From NCBI GenBank assembly GCA_022449455.1, contig JAKUPL010000005.1, positions 124,001 to 188,000 on the forward strand: a DNA stretch of 64,000 bases, written 5' to 3'. The notes under the pieces were generated by a model. It did no database searches, was not told the DNA's origin, and saw nothing but the letters and a program-made list of their open reading frames with translations. Below are positions 43,615 through 51,332 of the stretch, one piece after another. The stretch's first letter is position 1; each line of letters opens with the position of its first letter. This stretch comes from Alcanivorax sp. (GTDB lineage Bacteria; Pseudomonadota; Gammaproteobacteria; Pseudomonadales; Alcanivoracaceae). Made by a program: the position numbers and the translations under genes.

Positions 43615-43716
43615 GCGTCTCTCCCGAATAATGTGGGACAAACACGCTAAACCGGGGCCCGGAATTAAACAAATGCATAAGGCTCATTAGAGGGCATGAA
43701 TGGAATGAATATAAAG

Positions 43717-43889
43717 AAGTTGAAAGTGACAAGTTGAAAGTTGAAACGCGGGTGGGGTCGCGGGTGCCGCCATCGCCGTGCCCGCGCTGCAACGAACGAC
43801 CAAACCACGCTATGGCCTTGCACGGCCGCAGGCCGCGGCAGAGGCGACCTGCCGCGACCCTTTCAACTTTTCACTTTCAACTTTCAACT
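43717..43889. repeat. Heptamer-armed palindromic element A (AAGTTGA type)
   Basis: The left arm (43717-43747) is a period-7 array AAGTTGA, AAGTGAC, AAGTTGA, AAGTTGA, AA. The right arm (43861-43889) is the inverted equivalent, with units reading (reverse strand) GAGTTGA, AAGTTGA, AAGTGAA, AAGTTGA, AA. Between them is a ~113-bp GC-rich core with its own inverted word GGGTCGCGG/CCGCGACCC and the word GGGTGCCGCC (43762-43771). It fills most of the 279-bp gap between the start of the oxidoreductase gene and the end of the acylase gene. No gene is inside. Same architecture as elements at 55881 and 62401. Confidence 0.8.
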
Positions 43890-43893
43890 CCCT

Positions 43894-46800
43894 TCATCGA
43901 TGGTTGGTGAACTCCACCACTTGCTGGAAAGTGGGCCGGTTCTGCCAGTGAATGCCCGGCACCGACGACAGGCCGATGGCGCGGTGCTGAATGTTGTCCG
44001 CGCTTTCGTCCACGTTCCAGGCGTCCCGGTCGGCCAGGCCGCCCAGGTCGTCCAGGGCCAGGGTCAGGCTTTCGGCCAGGGCGTCGCGGCAGGCGGCGAC
44101 CTGGTCGCTGTCGGCGCAGCGCAGGGCCCGGTACGGGGCCTCGGCGGTGCCCAGGGCCTGTTTCAGCACCCGTTCCAGGTAGCCGTAGTAGCCTTTCTGG
44201 TAGGCGGATCCCATATCGCCGGGTTTGTTGTCACGCTCCATCAGCGACAGGTCGCGGCCGTCCACGTCCTCCATGGCGGTGAGCTGGGGCAACAGCGCCT
44301 CGATCAGGCGCGGGTACCAGGCGTCCATCAGCGCCACCGCCGCTTCCTCGTCGTAGGCGCCGTCGCCGTCCCGGTCCCGCCGGAAGGCGCCGTTGGCGAC
44401 CCAGTCGCGCATCAGCGTCACCACCTCGGCCTGCTCCGGCGTCAGGGCATCGTCCTCCAGGAGATCCAGCGCCCGGGGCAGCACTTCCTGGCCGCGCAGA
44501 TCCACCACCGCCGCGTCACCCATGGCCTCCACCAGATTGGCCAGGGTCACGCCGCCCTGGTCCACCAGGTCGCGCAGCCGCACCTCCAGCATGTCGTTGC
44601 GGTGGGTGGGGCCGTAGCTGGCGTTGGCGTCGGCGGCCCACCAGTCCCGGGCCGGCCGGTTGTTCCAGCTGGCCAGATAGCCGCGCGACGGGTTGGCGTC
44701 GTTGGGGTGGGCTTCCAGGGGCAGGAAGCCGGTCCAGTCGAACTGGCCGTTGCCCCAGCTCGGCAGCTCCGGGTGCACGCCGGCGGCGCGTTGGGGATAC
44801 AGGCCGGAATGGAAGAAGGCGATGTCGCGGTCGTCGATATAGAACCAGTTGAAGCTGCCGGTGGTGAAGTTGAACACCTCCTGGAAGCTGCGCACGTCAT
44901 GAACGTCGTTGCGGGAGGCGAGCATGAACGGCAGGGCGGTATCCAGCTCGGCGAAGTAGGTGCTGCGCTGGCGGGTCAGCGCCACCGGCTGGCCGGCCAC
45001 GGTGGCGAAGCCGATCACCGGGCCGTACTCGGCGGTGCGGATCACCCGCCGGTGCACGGCGAAGTTCTGGCCGATGCTGGCCGGATCGTCGGTGGGCACC
45101 GCCAGATTCCAGCGCGCCGGCCAGTCGTCCTCGATCACGTCGAAGGGCCGGCACTGGCCGCCCACCCGGTAGCCGCCCTCGCCGTGGGCGGGTGCCTCGG
45201 CGGGCTGGCAGCGGGACACCACGCGCACGTCGGTGAGGTCGGAGCTGCCGGAGGTGGCGCTCCAGGCGAAGTCCGGGCCACGCCCGATCACCACGTAGGG
45301 CAGGCCGGTGAAGGTCATGCCACGGGTGTTGATGTCGCCGCCGTGCACCGCCATCTCCAGCAGCAGCTGCGGCACGAAATAACTGGTCTGCGGACCGAAC
45401 ACCGCCAGCGGCCGGCCGCTGGCGCTGTGCTCACCGGTGAGCAGCAGGGCGTTGGAGATGGCGTTGGGGAAGCCGTCGCGCAGGCCGGCGATGCCGGTGG
45501 CCAGTCGCTCCACCCGCTGGCGGATCGCCAGCCGCTGCTGGTCGTCGAGGGCGCCGGGGACCGCCGTCGCCGGCGGCGTGTCGCGGAACAGCTTGTCCGC
45601 CTCGATGCGCACCCGCGCCCAGCGCGCCGCCATCTCGCCGTCGTCCAGGGACGACAGGGACAGCAGGCCGCCGAGCAGTTCGCCCACCGACTCCAGCAGG
45701 CCGCCGACCACGCCGGTGCCGGGCAGCGCCGGCAGATTGCCGGTGGCGGTGGGGCACTGGGCCTGGCCGGGCCGCCCGCAGGGTTCGGTGGTCAGCGGCC
45801 GGTAATCCTGATAGCTGCCGGCGTCGAACAGCACGGCGCCGGGGAAGCGGCCGGCCAATTCACCGGACAACGGGCACAGCTCTTCGTCGATGGCCGGCGG
45901 CGACTGTGTGGCGAACGAACGGTCGGTGGTGACCGTGGAATCCGGGTCGGTGGCGTGGCGCAGGTCGCGCCACAGGTCGCAGGCCGCCTGATCGGAGCCG
46001 GTTTCCTCCCGCAGTGCCTGCAACAGCAGCACATTGGCCTGCTCATTGCCGCCGCCGCCGGCGAAAATGCCCTGGATCAGGGTGGCGATGGCGACCACGT
46101 CCTCGATCACGAAGGGTTCCAGCTGCACGCCCAGGCCCAGGTATTCGATGGGCGCTTCCAGCAGGCCGCTCCGCACCTTGGTGACGTAGGTGTTGAGGCC
46201 ATCCACGAAATGGGTGGCGTCCTGGTAAATCTGGGCGCCGTCGTCGCCGAAACGGGCCACCGTGTTGGCGATTTGCTCGGTGCGGTCTTCTTCCCGGTAG
46301 GGGGCGTCCAGGGCGATGTCCTGGTCAAAGGAGAAATCCGCCGGGCCCAGGAATCGGGACAGTTCGCCGCGCCCGGCCCGGCGCAGCACGTCGAGCAGGA
46401 ACAGCCGGTCGGCGGCGGTCACGTAGCCCACGCCGAACAGGGCGTCCGCCCGTTGCTCGCCGAAGATGTGCGGCACGCCGAAGTCGTCGCGCTTGATGGT
46501 CACCGTGCGACCGGCGCCCTGCACGGTGATCTCGCTTTCCCAACCGCCGGCGTCCGGCGCGCGCAGCGGCGCCGCCTTGAAGTAGCCGCTCAGGTCGTTG
46601 TCGGTGAGCCCCTCGGGGCTGCGCACCAGGGCATCGTACAGCCCCAGCTGGTCGTCGAAGTGGGGTTCCTTGCTGAGCGCCGGCACCAGGCCGGTTTCCG
46701 CCACCAGATCATCCAGCACGCCGCTGATCAGATCGGAAAGGCCGGGGATATCCGCCGCCAGGTTGCTGAGGCCGCCGTTATCGTCCTGGCCGGGGGGCAG

Positions 46801-47016
46801 GATATTGAGCACCCGGCCGTAATCGGCGTAGGGCGCCGTCACCGCCGCCGGCCGGTCTTGCGGCAGGGCGGGTTCCTCCGGTTCTTCCGGCTGCTCCGGT
46901 TCCTGGGGGGTGGGGTCGTTGCCCGGGGCCGGGTCGCCCCCGCCTCCGCCGCCACCGCCACAGGCGGTGAGCACGCCCACCAGCATCAGACCGAACAGCA
47001 CATTCGCGCATTTCAT
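43894..47016 (-). CDS. Penicillin acylase-family lipoprotein (Ntn hydrolase)
   Basis: 1040 residues. ATG 47016 follows GGAGG and opens a lipoprotein signal (VLFGLMLVGVLTAC) with a polyglycine/proline-glutamate linker after the lipobox Cys. An S45 peptidase domain follows. The alpha-chain part contains VTIKRDDFGVPHIFGEQRADALFG; the autocatalytic beta-chain serine is Ser521 in AISNALLLTGEHSASGRPL. Such enzymes self-process and hydrolyse amides: beta-lactams, acyl-homoserine lactones (PvdQ/QuiP type) or N-acyl amino acids. It is longer than typical AHL acylases (~780-850), with inserted segments before the serine. Divergent from alkB. Confidence 0.85.
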   Translation of the reverse strand: MKCANVLFGLMLVGVLTACGGGGGGGGDPAPGNDPTPQEPEQPEEPEEPALPQDRPAAVTAPYADYGRVLNILPPGQDDNGGLSNLAADIPGLSDLISGVLDDLVAETGLVPALSKEPHFDDQLGLYDALVRSPEGLTDNDLSGYFKAAPLRAPDAGGWESEITVQGAGRTVTIKRDDFGVPHIFGEQRADALFGVGYVTAADRLFLLDVLRRAGRGELSRFLGPADFSFDQDIALDAPYREEDRTEQIANTVARFGDDGAQIYQDATHFVDGLNTYVTKVRSGLLEAPIEYLGLGVQLEPFVIEDVVAIATLIQGIFAGGGGNEQANVLLLQALREETGSDQAACDLWRDLRHATDPDSTVTTDRSFATQSPPAIDEELCPLSGELAGRFPGAVLFDAGSYQDYRPLTTEPCGRPGQAQCPTATGNLPALPGTGVVGGLLESVGELLGGLLSLSSLDDGEMAARWARVRIEADKLFRDTPPATAVPGALDDQQRLAIRQRVERLATGIAGLRDGFPNAISNALLLTGEHSASGRPLAVFGPQTSYFVPQLLLEMAVHGGDINTRGMTFTGLPYVVIGRGPDFAWSATSGSSDLTDVRVVSRCQPAEAPAHGEGGYRVGGQCRPFDVIEDDWPARWNLAVPTDDPASIGQNFAVHRRVIRTAEYGPVIGFATVAGQPVALTRQRSTYFAELDTALPFMLASRNDVHDVRSFQEVFNFTTGSFNWFYIDDRDIAFFHSGLYPQRAAGVHPELPSWGNGQFDWTGFLPLEAHPNDANPSRGYLASWNNRPARDWWAADANASYGPTHRNDMLEVRLRDLVDQGGVTLANLVEAMGDAAVVDLRGQEVLPRALDLLEDDALTPEQAEVVTLMRDWVANGAFRRDRDGDGAYDEEAAVALMDAWYPRLIEALLPQLTAMEDVDGRDLSLMERDNKPGDMGSAYQKGYYGYLERVLKQALGTAEAPYRALRCADSDQVAACRDALAESLTLALDDLGGLADRDAWNVDESADNIQHRAIGLSSVPGIHWQNRPTFQQVVEFTNHR

Positions 47017-47176
47017 AAACGCCTCCGGATTTGTTGTTTTGGAAGGAGGATCAGATAGGTCAATTAGATTTGCACGAACGTACGAGAAGCGGGAGACGCC
47101 GCTACAAAACTCCAGCGAAACGCTAACGATCGGGATACCGGGGCGGGCGGCGCCCGGGGGCCGCGCAACCGCTTTC

Positions 47177-47212
47177 ATATTGACATCGGGCAATGTCGAT
47201 ATTGAATATAAA
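47177..47212 (+). promoter_or_regulatory. alkB promoter with MerR-style dyad and long spacer
   Basis: ATATTGACAT (47177-47186), CGGGCA, ATGTCGATAT (47193-47202): 10-bp inverted arms with one mismatch. The left arm contains a consensus -35 TTGACA (47180-47185), and the best -10 (TATAAA, 47207-47212) is 21 bp away, longer than the 17-bp optimum. An operator inside an overlong spacer is the hallmark of MerR-activated promoters, and a MerR-family gene lies just downstream of alkB. Confidence 0.6.
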
Positions 47213-47239
47213 ACGATCAGCGGACCGAGGAGCACAACA

Positions 47240-48397
47240 ATGAAAACCGCGACCCTCAACGACCCACACCTGGACTGGCGGGACAGCCGCCGTTATTGGT
47301 GGCTGCTGAGCCTGCTCACCATGCTGCTGCCGGTGGGCGCCATTCAGTTGGCGACGCAGACCGGCTGGCCGCTGATGTGGTGGTTCGGCTTTCTGTTCGT
47401 GTTCGGCGTGATCCCCCTGTTCGACGTGCTGCTGGGCGAAGAGACCGCCAACCCGCCGGAGGAGCGGGTGGCCGACCTGGAGGCGGACCGCTACTACCGC
47501 TGGGCGGTGTATCTGTCGGTGCCGCTGCTCTACGGCGCCTTCCTCTACGCCGCCTGGGTGGCGGCCACCGGCGGGCTGCCCTGGTACAGCTATCTGGGGC
47601 TGGCGATCTCCACCGGCTGCGCCACCGGCATCGCCATCAACACCGGCCATGAGCTGGGCCACAAACCGGACCCGGTGGAAAAGTGGCTCGCCAAGCTGGC
47701 GCTGGCGCCGGTGTTCTACGGCCATTTCTTCGTGGAGCACAATCGCGGCCACCACGTGCGCGTTTCCACGCCGGAGGACCCGGCCTCCTCCCGCTTCGGC
47801 GAGACGTTCTGGGCGTTCCTGCCGCGCACCGTGGTCGGCAGCCTGCGCTCGGCCTGGCGGCTGGAGAAACAGCGCCTGGAACGGCGCGGTGAATCGGTGT
47901 GGAGCTTCAATAACGACAACCTCCAGGCGTGGGGCCTGTCGGTGTTGCTGTGGGGCGGGCTGGTGGTCTGGCTGGGCTGGGCGGTGTTGCCGTTCCTGGT
48001 GATCCAGAGCCTGTTCGGCCTGCAGCTGTTGGAAGTGGTCAACTATCTGGAGCACTACGGCCTGCGCCGGGAGGTCAAGGCCAACGGTCGCTACGAGCGC
48101 TGCCGGCCGGAGCATTCCTGGAACTCCAACCGCCGCGTCACCAATATTTTTCTCTATCAGTTGCAGCGGCACTCCGACCACCACGCCTACCCGACGCGCA
48201 GCTATCAGTCCCTGCGCCACTTCGACGAATCGCCGCAGCTGCCCGGCGGTTACGCCTCCATGATTCTGCTGGCGTGGATTCCGCCGCTGTGGTTCCGGGT
48301 GATGAATCCGCGGGTGGCGGCCCATTATCACGGTGATATGAGCCGCGCCAATATCAAACCGGAGCTGGAAGAAGAGGTGATCGCGCGGGGACGATAG
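47240..48397 (+). CDS. alkB: Alkane 1-monooxygenase AlkB
   Basis: 385 residues. Integral-membrane diiron hydroxylase with all histidine boxes: HELGHK (137-142), EHNRGHH (166-172), NYLEHYG and LQRHSDHH (308-315), with about six transmembrane helices. It inserts oxygen at the terminal carbon of medium-chain n-alkanes, taking electrons from rubredoxin and rubredoxin reductase, which are not in this window. ATG 47240 follows GAGGAG; the frame is open further upstream but that region is promoter. A MerR regulator gene converges on it 6 bp away, then an epoxide-hydrolase/SDR fusion. Confidence 0.96.
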   Translation: MKTATLNDPHLDWRDSRRYWWLLSLLTMLLPVGAIQLATQTGWPLMWWFGFLFVFGVIPLFDVLLGEETANPPEERVADLEADRYYRWAVYLSVPLLYGAFLYAAWVAATGGLPWYSYLGLAISTGCATGIAINTGHELGHKPDPVEKWLAKLALAPVFYGHFFVEHNRGHHVRVSTPEDPASSRFGETFWAFLPRTVVGSLRSAWRLEKQRLERRGESVWSFNNDNLQAWGLSVLLWGGLVVWLGWAVLPFLVIQSLFGLQLLEVVNYLEHYGLRREVKANGRYERCRPEHSWNSNRRVTNIFLYQLQRHSDHHAYPTRSYQSLRHFDESPQLPGGYASMILLAWIPPLWFRVMNPRVAAHYHGDMSRANIKPELEEEVIARGR

Positions 48398-48403
48398 CGG
48401 AGG

Positions 48404-49285
48404 TCAGAGCTGCTTCTGTTCCAGGTGGTCGAGCACGTTTTCGAGCCGGTCCACCAGCACCTTGTTGATGCTCTTTTCCAGCACCCGGCCCAGCTCGTCG
48501 TTGACCACCGCCTCGGCGAGCGGGCGGATGCGGGTAATGAATTCCGCCAGCCGCGCCACATCGTCGCCTTCCGGCAGACTGTTGGGGCCGTACTTCTCGT
48601 CCACCAGATGCTCGACGATCATGTCGATGAAGCGCTCGGCCAGCTTGTCCACCTCGCCGCGCACCAGCCGCACATGGGTGAGCACCGCGTCCAGGGGCAC
48701 GCCGTTTTCCACCAGCTCCTTGCCGGCGTTGTAGATGCGCGGGTAGGGCACCCGCAGACGAGTGCCCTCGGGGATGATGTAGCCCAGGGTCACCGCCTTG
48801 GTCATCACTTCCGGGGTGATGTCCTCGCCAAAATCGTCGATCAGATCCTGGTAGTCCAGGTAGGACGGCACGCTGGGGTTCTGCCAGGAGGTGACCGCCA
48901 CCTCCAGGCCGAGAATGTCGTTCAGGTCGCGGCCCTGTTCCCAGGCGCTGAGCAGGTCGCGGATGTTGTTGAGGGTGTAGCCGCGCTCCAGCAGGGCGCC
49001 GATGATCTTCAGCCGCGCCAGGTGCACGTCGGTGTAGATGCCGGTGCGGCCGCGCTTTTCCGGCGGCGGCAGCAGGCCCCGGTCCTGGTAGGCACGCACG
49101 TTGCGCACCGTCGAGCCGGCCTCGCGGGCCAGCTTGTCGATGGTGAACTCCTGACGCGCCTGCAGGGCCCGGTCCAGCTCGGGGGCGTCGGGGGCGTTCT
49201 GGGTCAGGCGGCGCAGCAGCGCCGCCGGGGATTTGCGGGAAGCACTCATGTCGGAATCATAGTCCGGTTCGTCTTCACGCGCCAT
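48404..49285 (-). CDS. MerR-family transcriptional regulator, candidate regulator of alkB
   Basis: 293 residues. The MerR winged helix-turn-helix (FTIDKLAREAGSTVRNVRAY, DRGLLPPPEKRGRTGIY) begins near residue 47 after a disordered start. A coiled-coil and a ~170-residue C-terminal domain of unknown ligand specificity follow, longer than in metal-sensing MerR proteins, so a small-organic-effector type is likely. An in-frame ATG at 49249 is an alternative start. It ends 6 bp from alkB (convergent) and begins 13 bp after the hydrolase/SDR fusion, so is probably co-transcribed with it. Role in alkane sensing is inferred from position and the alkB dyad. Confidence 0.82.
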   Translation of the reverse strand: MAREDEPDYDSDMSASRKSPAALLRRLTQNAPDAPELDRALQARQEFTIDKLAREAGSTVRNVRAYQDRGLLPPPEKRGRTGIYTDVHLARLKIIGALLERGYTLNNIRDLLSAWEQGRDLNDILGLEVAVTSWQNPSVPSYLDYQDLIDDFGEDITPEVMTKAVTLGYIIPEGTRLRVPYPRIYNAGKELVENGVPLDAVLTHVRLVRGEVDKLAERFIDMIVEHLVDEKYGPNSLPEGDDVARLAEFITRIRPLAEAVVNDELGRVLEKSINKVLVDRLENVLDHLEQKQL

Positions 49286-49298
49286 GCGCGGCGCTCGC

Positions 49299-51035
49299 TC
49301 AGGGCGTCACGTCCAGCCGTGCCAGGCGCCGCGCCAGCGGCGGCGCCAGCCGGCCCAGCCAGCGCATGCCGCGGGCCTCCACGCTCACCGGCACCTCGGC
49401 CCGATTGTCCCGCACCGCGCCGACGATGGCCCGGGCCACCCGGTCCGGGGTGAAGCCGCGCCGGTGATAGAGGCGCTGCGCCGCCGCCCGACGCCGGTTC
49501 TGCTCGTCCTCGTCCACGCCCACGAAGCGGGCCCGGCCGGTGATCGGCGTATCGATCAGCCCCGGGCAGATCGCCGAGACCCCGATGCCCTGGTCGGCCA
49601 GTTCCGCGCGCAGGCACTCGGTGAGCATCAGCACCGCGGACTTGCTGGTGGCGTAGGCGGGCAGCGCCCGGGACGGCAGGTAGGCGGACGCCGAGGATAC
49701 ATTGACGATGTGGCCGGCCTTGACCTGATCGATCATCTGCCGGGCGAACAGCCGGCAGCCATGGATCACGCCCCACAGGTTCACGTCCAGTACCTGCTTC
49801 CAGTCCTGCACGCTGGTGTCCAGCAACGGGCCGGCCAGGCCGATGCCGGCGTTGTTGACCACCACGTCCGGAGCGCCCAGTTCCTTGTCCAGATAGCGGG
49901 CCAGGGCCTCCATGGAGCGGGCGTTGGCCACGTCGGTCTTGCGGCTCAGGGCGTCGCCGCCGGCGGCGCGCACCGCCTCGGCGGTGGCGGTCGCGGACGC
50001 CGGGTCGATGTCGGTGCACAGCACGGTGGCGCCACGGGCGCCGAACGCCAGGGCGGTCTCCCGGCCGATGCCGGAGCCGGCGCCGGTGATCACCACCAGC
50101 TTGCCGGCGTCCGGGCCGGCATCGGGGCGCACCCGGGCGCGGGCCAGTCGCGGCGTTTCCGGGCCCCCTTCGAGGTGATCGATGAACTCACGGAGATAAT
50201 CGGCGGTGACGGCGGCGTGGCCCAGCAACGGGCCCCAATGGCCGGTGTTCATCTCCCGGCGCCACAGGGCGTCGGTCCACTGCTCCAGACCGTCCAGCAG
50301 GCCCGGACCCACGTAGCGGTCGCGGCTGGCCACGATCACCTGCACCGGAATGGCGGTGCGCCGAAGGCGAGGCTGCAGCAGGCGCGGTACGATGTTGGCG
50401 CGATACAGGGCCACGCCCTGGGCGCCGTCGCGGCTCTGGGTGGCGCTGGGGGCCACCCGCAGCCCTTCGGTGCGCCGCAGCATGGACGGCCAGGCGTCGC
50501 CCAGGCCCAGCTTCCAGGCCAGGGGGGCCAGGCCGGGCAGATGAAAGGCGCCGATGTACCAGCTCTTCGCCAACTGCCGCAGGCTGGCGGTCAGTTCGCC
50601 GGCGCCGTGGCCGCGCAGGGATTGCCCCACGTGATCCAGGCACGGCCCGGAGAGGGTGGTGTAGGAGGCGATGCGCCGTTCGGCGCCGGGCTCCGTGACC
50701 GGCTCCCAGCTCTGGATCGAGCCCCAGTCGTGGGCCACCAGGTGCACCGGCCGGTCCGGGCTGAGCGCGTCGATCACCGCGAACAGGTCATCGCGCAGTT
50801 CCGCCAGCCGGTAGGCGGCCAGGGCGGTGGGCGCCGAGGAGGCGCCGGCGCCGCGTACGTCGTAGGTGATCACCTGATAGCCGTCGCCGAGGGCGTCGGC
50901 CAGACCGTCCCAGACTTCGCCATGGTCCGGGTAGCCGTGCACGCACAGCACCGTGGGGGCGTTCGGGTCGCCGCGGCGACGGGTGGCCAGGTTGACGCCT
51001 TCGCGGACCACGGTGCGGTGTTGCCACTGGTTCAT
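49299..51035 (-). CDS. Epoxide hydrolase-like alpha/beta hydrolase fused to SDR
   Basis: About 578 residues. The N-terminal alpha/beta hydrolase (~1-300) has the oxyanion block VHGYPDHGEVW and a nucleophile elbow VAHDWGS with Asp103, as in epoxide hydrolases and dehalogenases, not the usual Ser. From ~315 a complete SDR follows: GAGSGIGRE, VNNAGIGLAG, NVSSASAYL and catalytic YATSK. No frameshift separates the halves. ATG 51035 is chosen; starts at 51065 and 51095 are possible. It should hydrolyse an epoxide (or ester) and oxidise or reduce an alcohol/ketone in one polypeptide. It is in one transcript with the MerR gene beside alkB. The 297 bp upstream (to 51332) holds only a 6-3-6 hairpin at 51282-51296. 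Confidence 0.85.
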   Translation of the reverse strand: MNQWQHRTVVREGVNLATRRRGDPNAPTVLCVHGYPDHGEVWDGLADALGDGYQVITYDVRGAGASSAPTALAAYRLAELRDDLFAVIDALSPDRPVHLVAHDWGSIQSWEPVTEPGAERRIASYTTLSGPCLDHVGQSLRGHGAGELTASLRQLAKSWYIGAFHLPGLAPLAWKLGLGDAWPSMLRRTEGLRVAPSATQSRDGAQGVALYRANIVPRLLQPRLRRTAIPVQVIVASRDRYVGPGLLDGLEQWTDALWRREMNTGHWGPLLGHAAVTADYLREFIDHLEGGPETPRLARARVRPDAGPDAGKLVVITGAGSGIGRETALAFGARGATVLCTDIDPASATATAEAVRAAGGDALSRKTDVANARSMEALARYLDKELGAPDVVVNNAGIGLAGPLLDTSVQDWKQVLDVNLWGVIHGCRLFARQMIDQVKAGHIVNVSSASAYLPSRALPAYATSKSAVLMLTECLRAELADQGIGVSAICPGLIDTPITGRARFVGVDEDEQNRRRAAAQRLYHRRGFTPDRVARAIVGAVRDNRAEVPVSVEARGMRWLGRLAPPLARRLARLDVTP

Positions 51036-51332
51036 GAAAAGCCCTCTGCCGATTTGCCGGGACATTATTGTGCGCGCTGGCCGGCGAACCACCATTCGCC
51101 CCGGCGCCCGCCGGGTTCCGTGAAGAAGCCATTGGTCACTGTCAATTTTGCGCTTTTTTACGCCACGACGGCGGCGTCATTACCGTCGGTATGTTCTTGT
51201 TATGCAGGGTGTTGGCCGGTGGAGTCCGGGGCTGTCTTGCCGTAGTCTTCACCCGTTAATCTCGCGCTCCTGATTAGGGTGCGCGGCATCGCCGCGTCTG
51301 GATGGCGTGATGGATAAAGAAAGGAGGGTAGA

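Noticed and set aside
46905-46965. Run of glycine codons after the acylase lipobox, considered as a repeat or sequencing artefact
   Set aside because: Glycine-rich linkers directly after the lipobox cysteine are common in surface lipoproteins and the frame is continuous.
43741-47058. Very long open frame on the plus strand, antisense to the penicillin-acylase gene
   Set aside because: High-GC codon bias opens the opposite frame; the translation is low-complexity Gly/Ala/His/Gln-rich with no domain, while the minus strand encodes a complete Ntn hydrolase.
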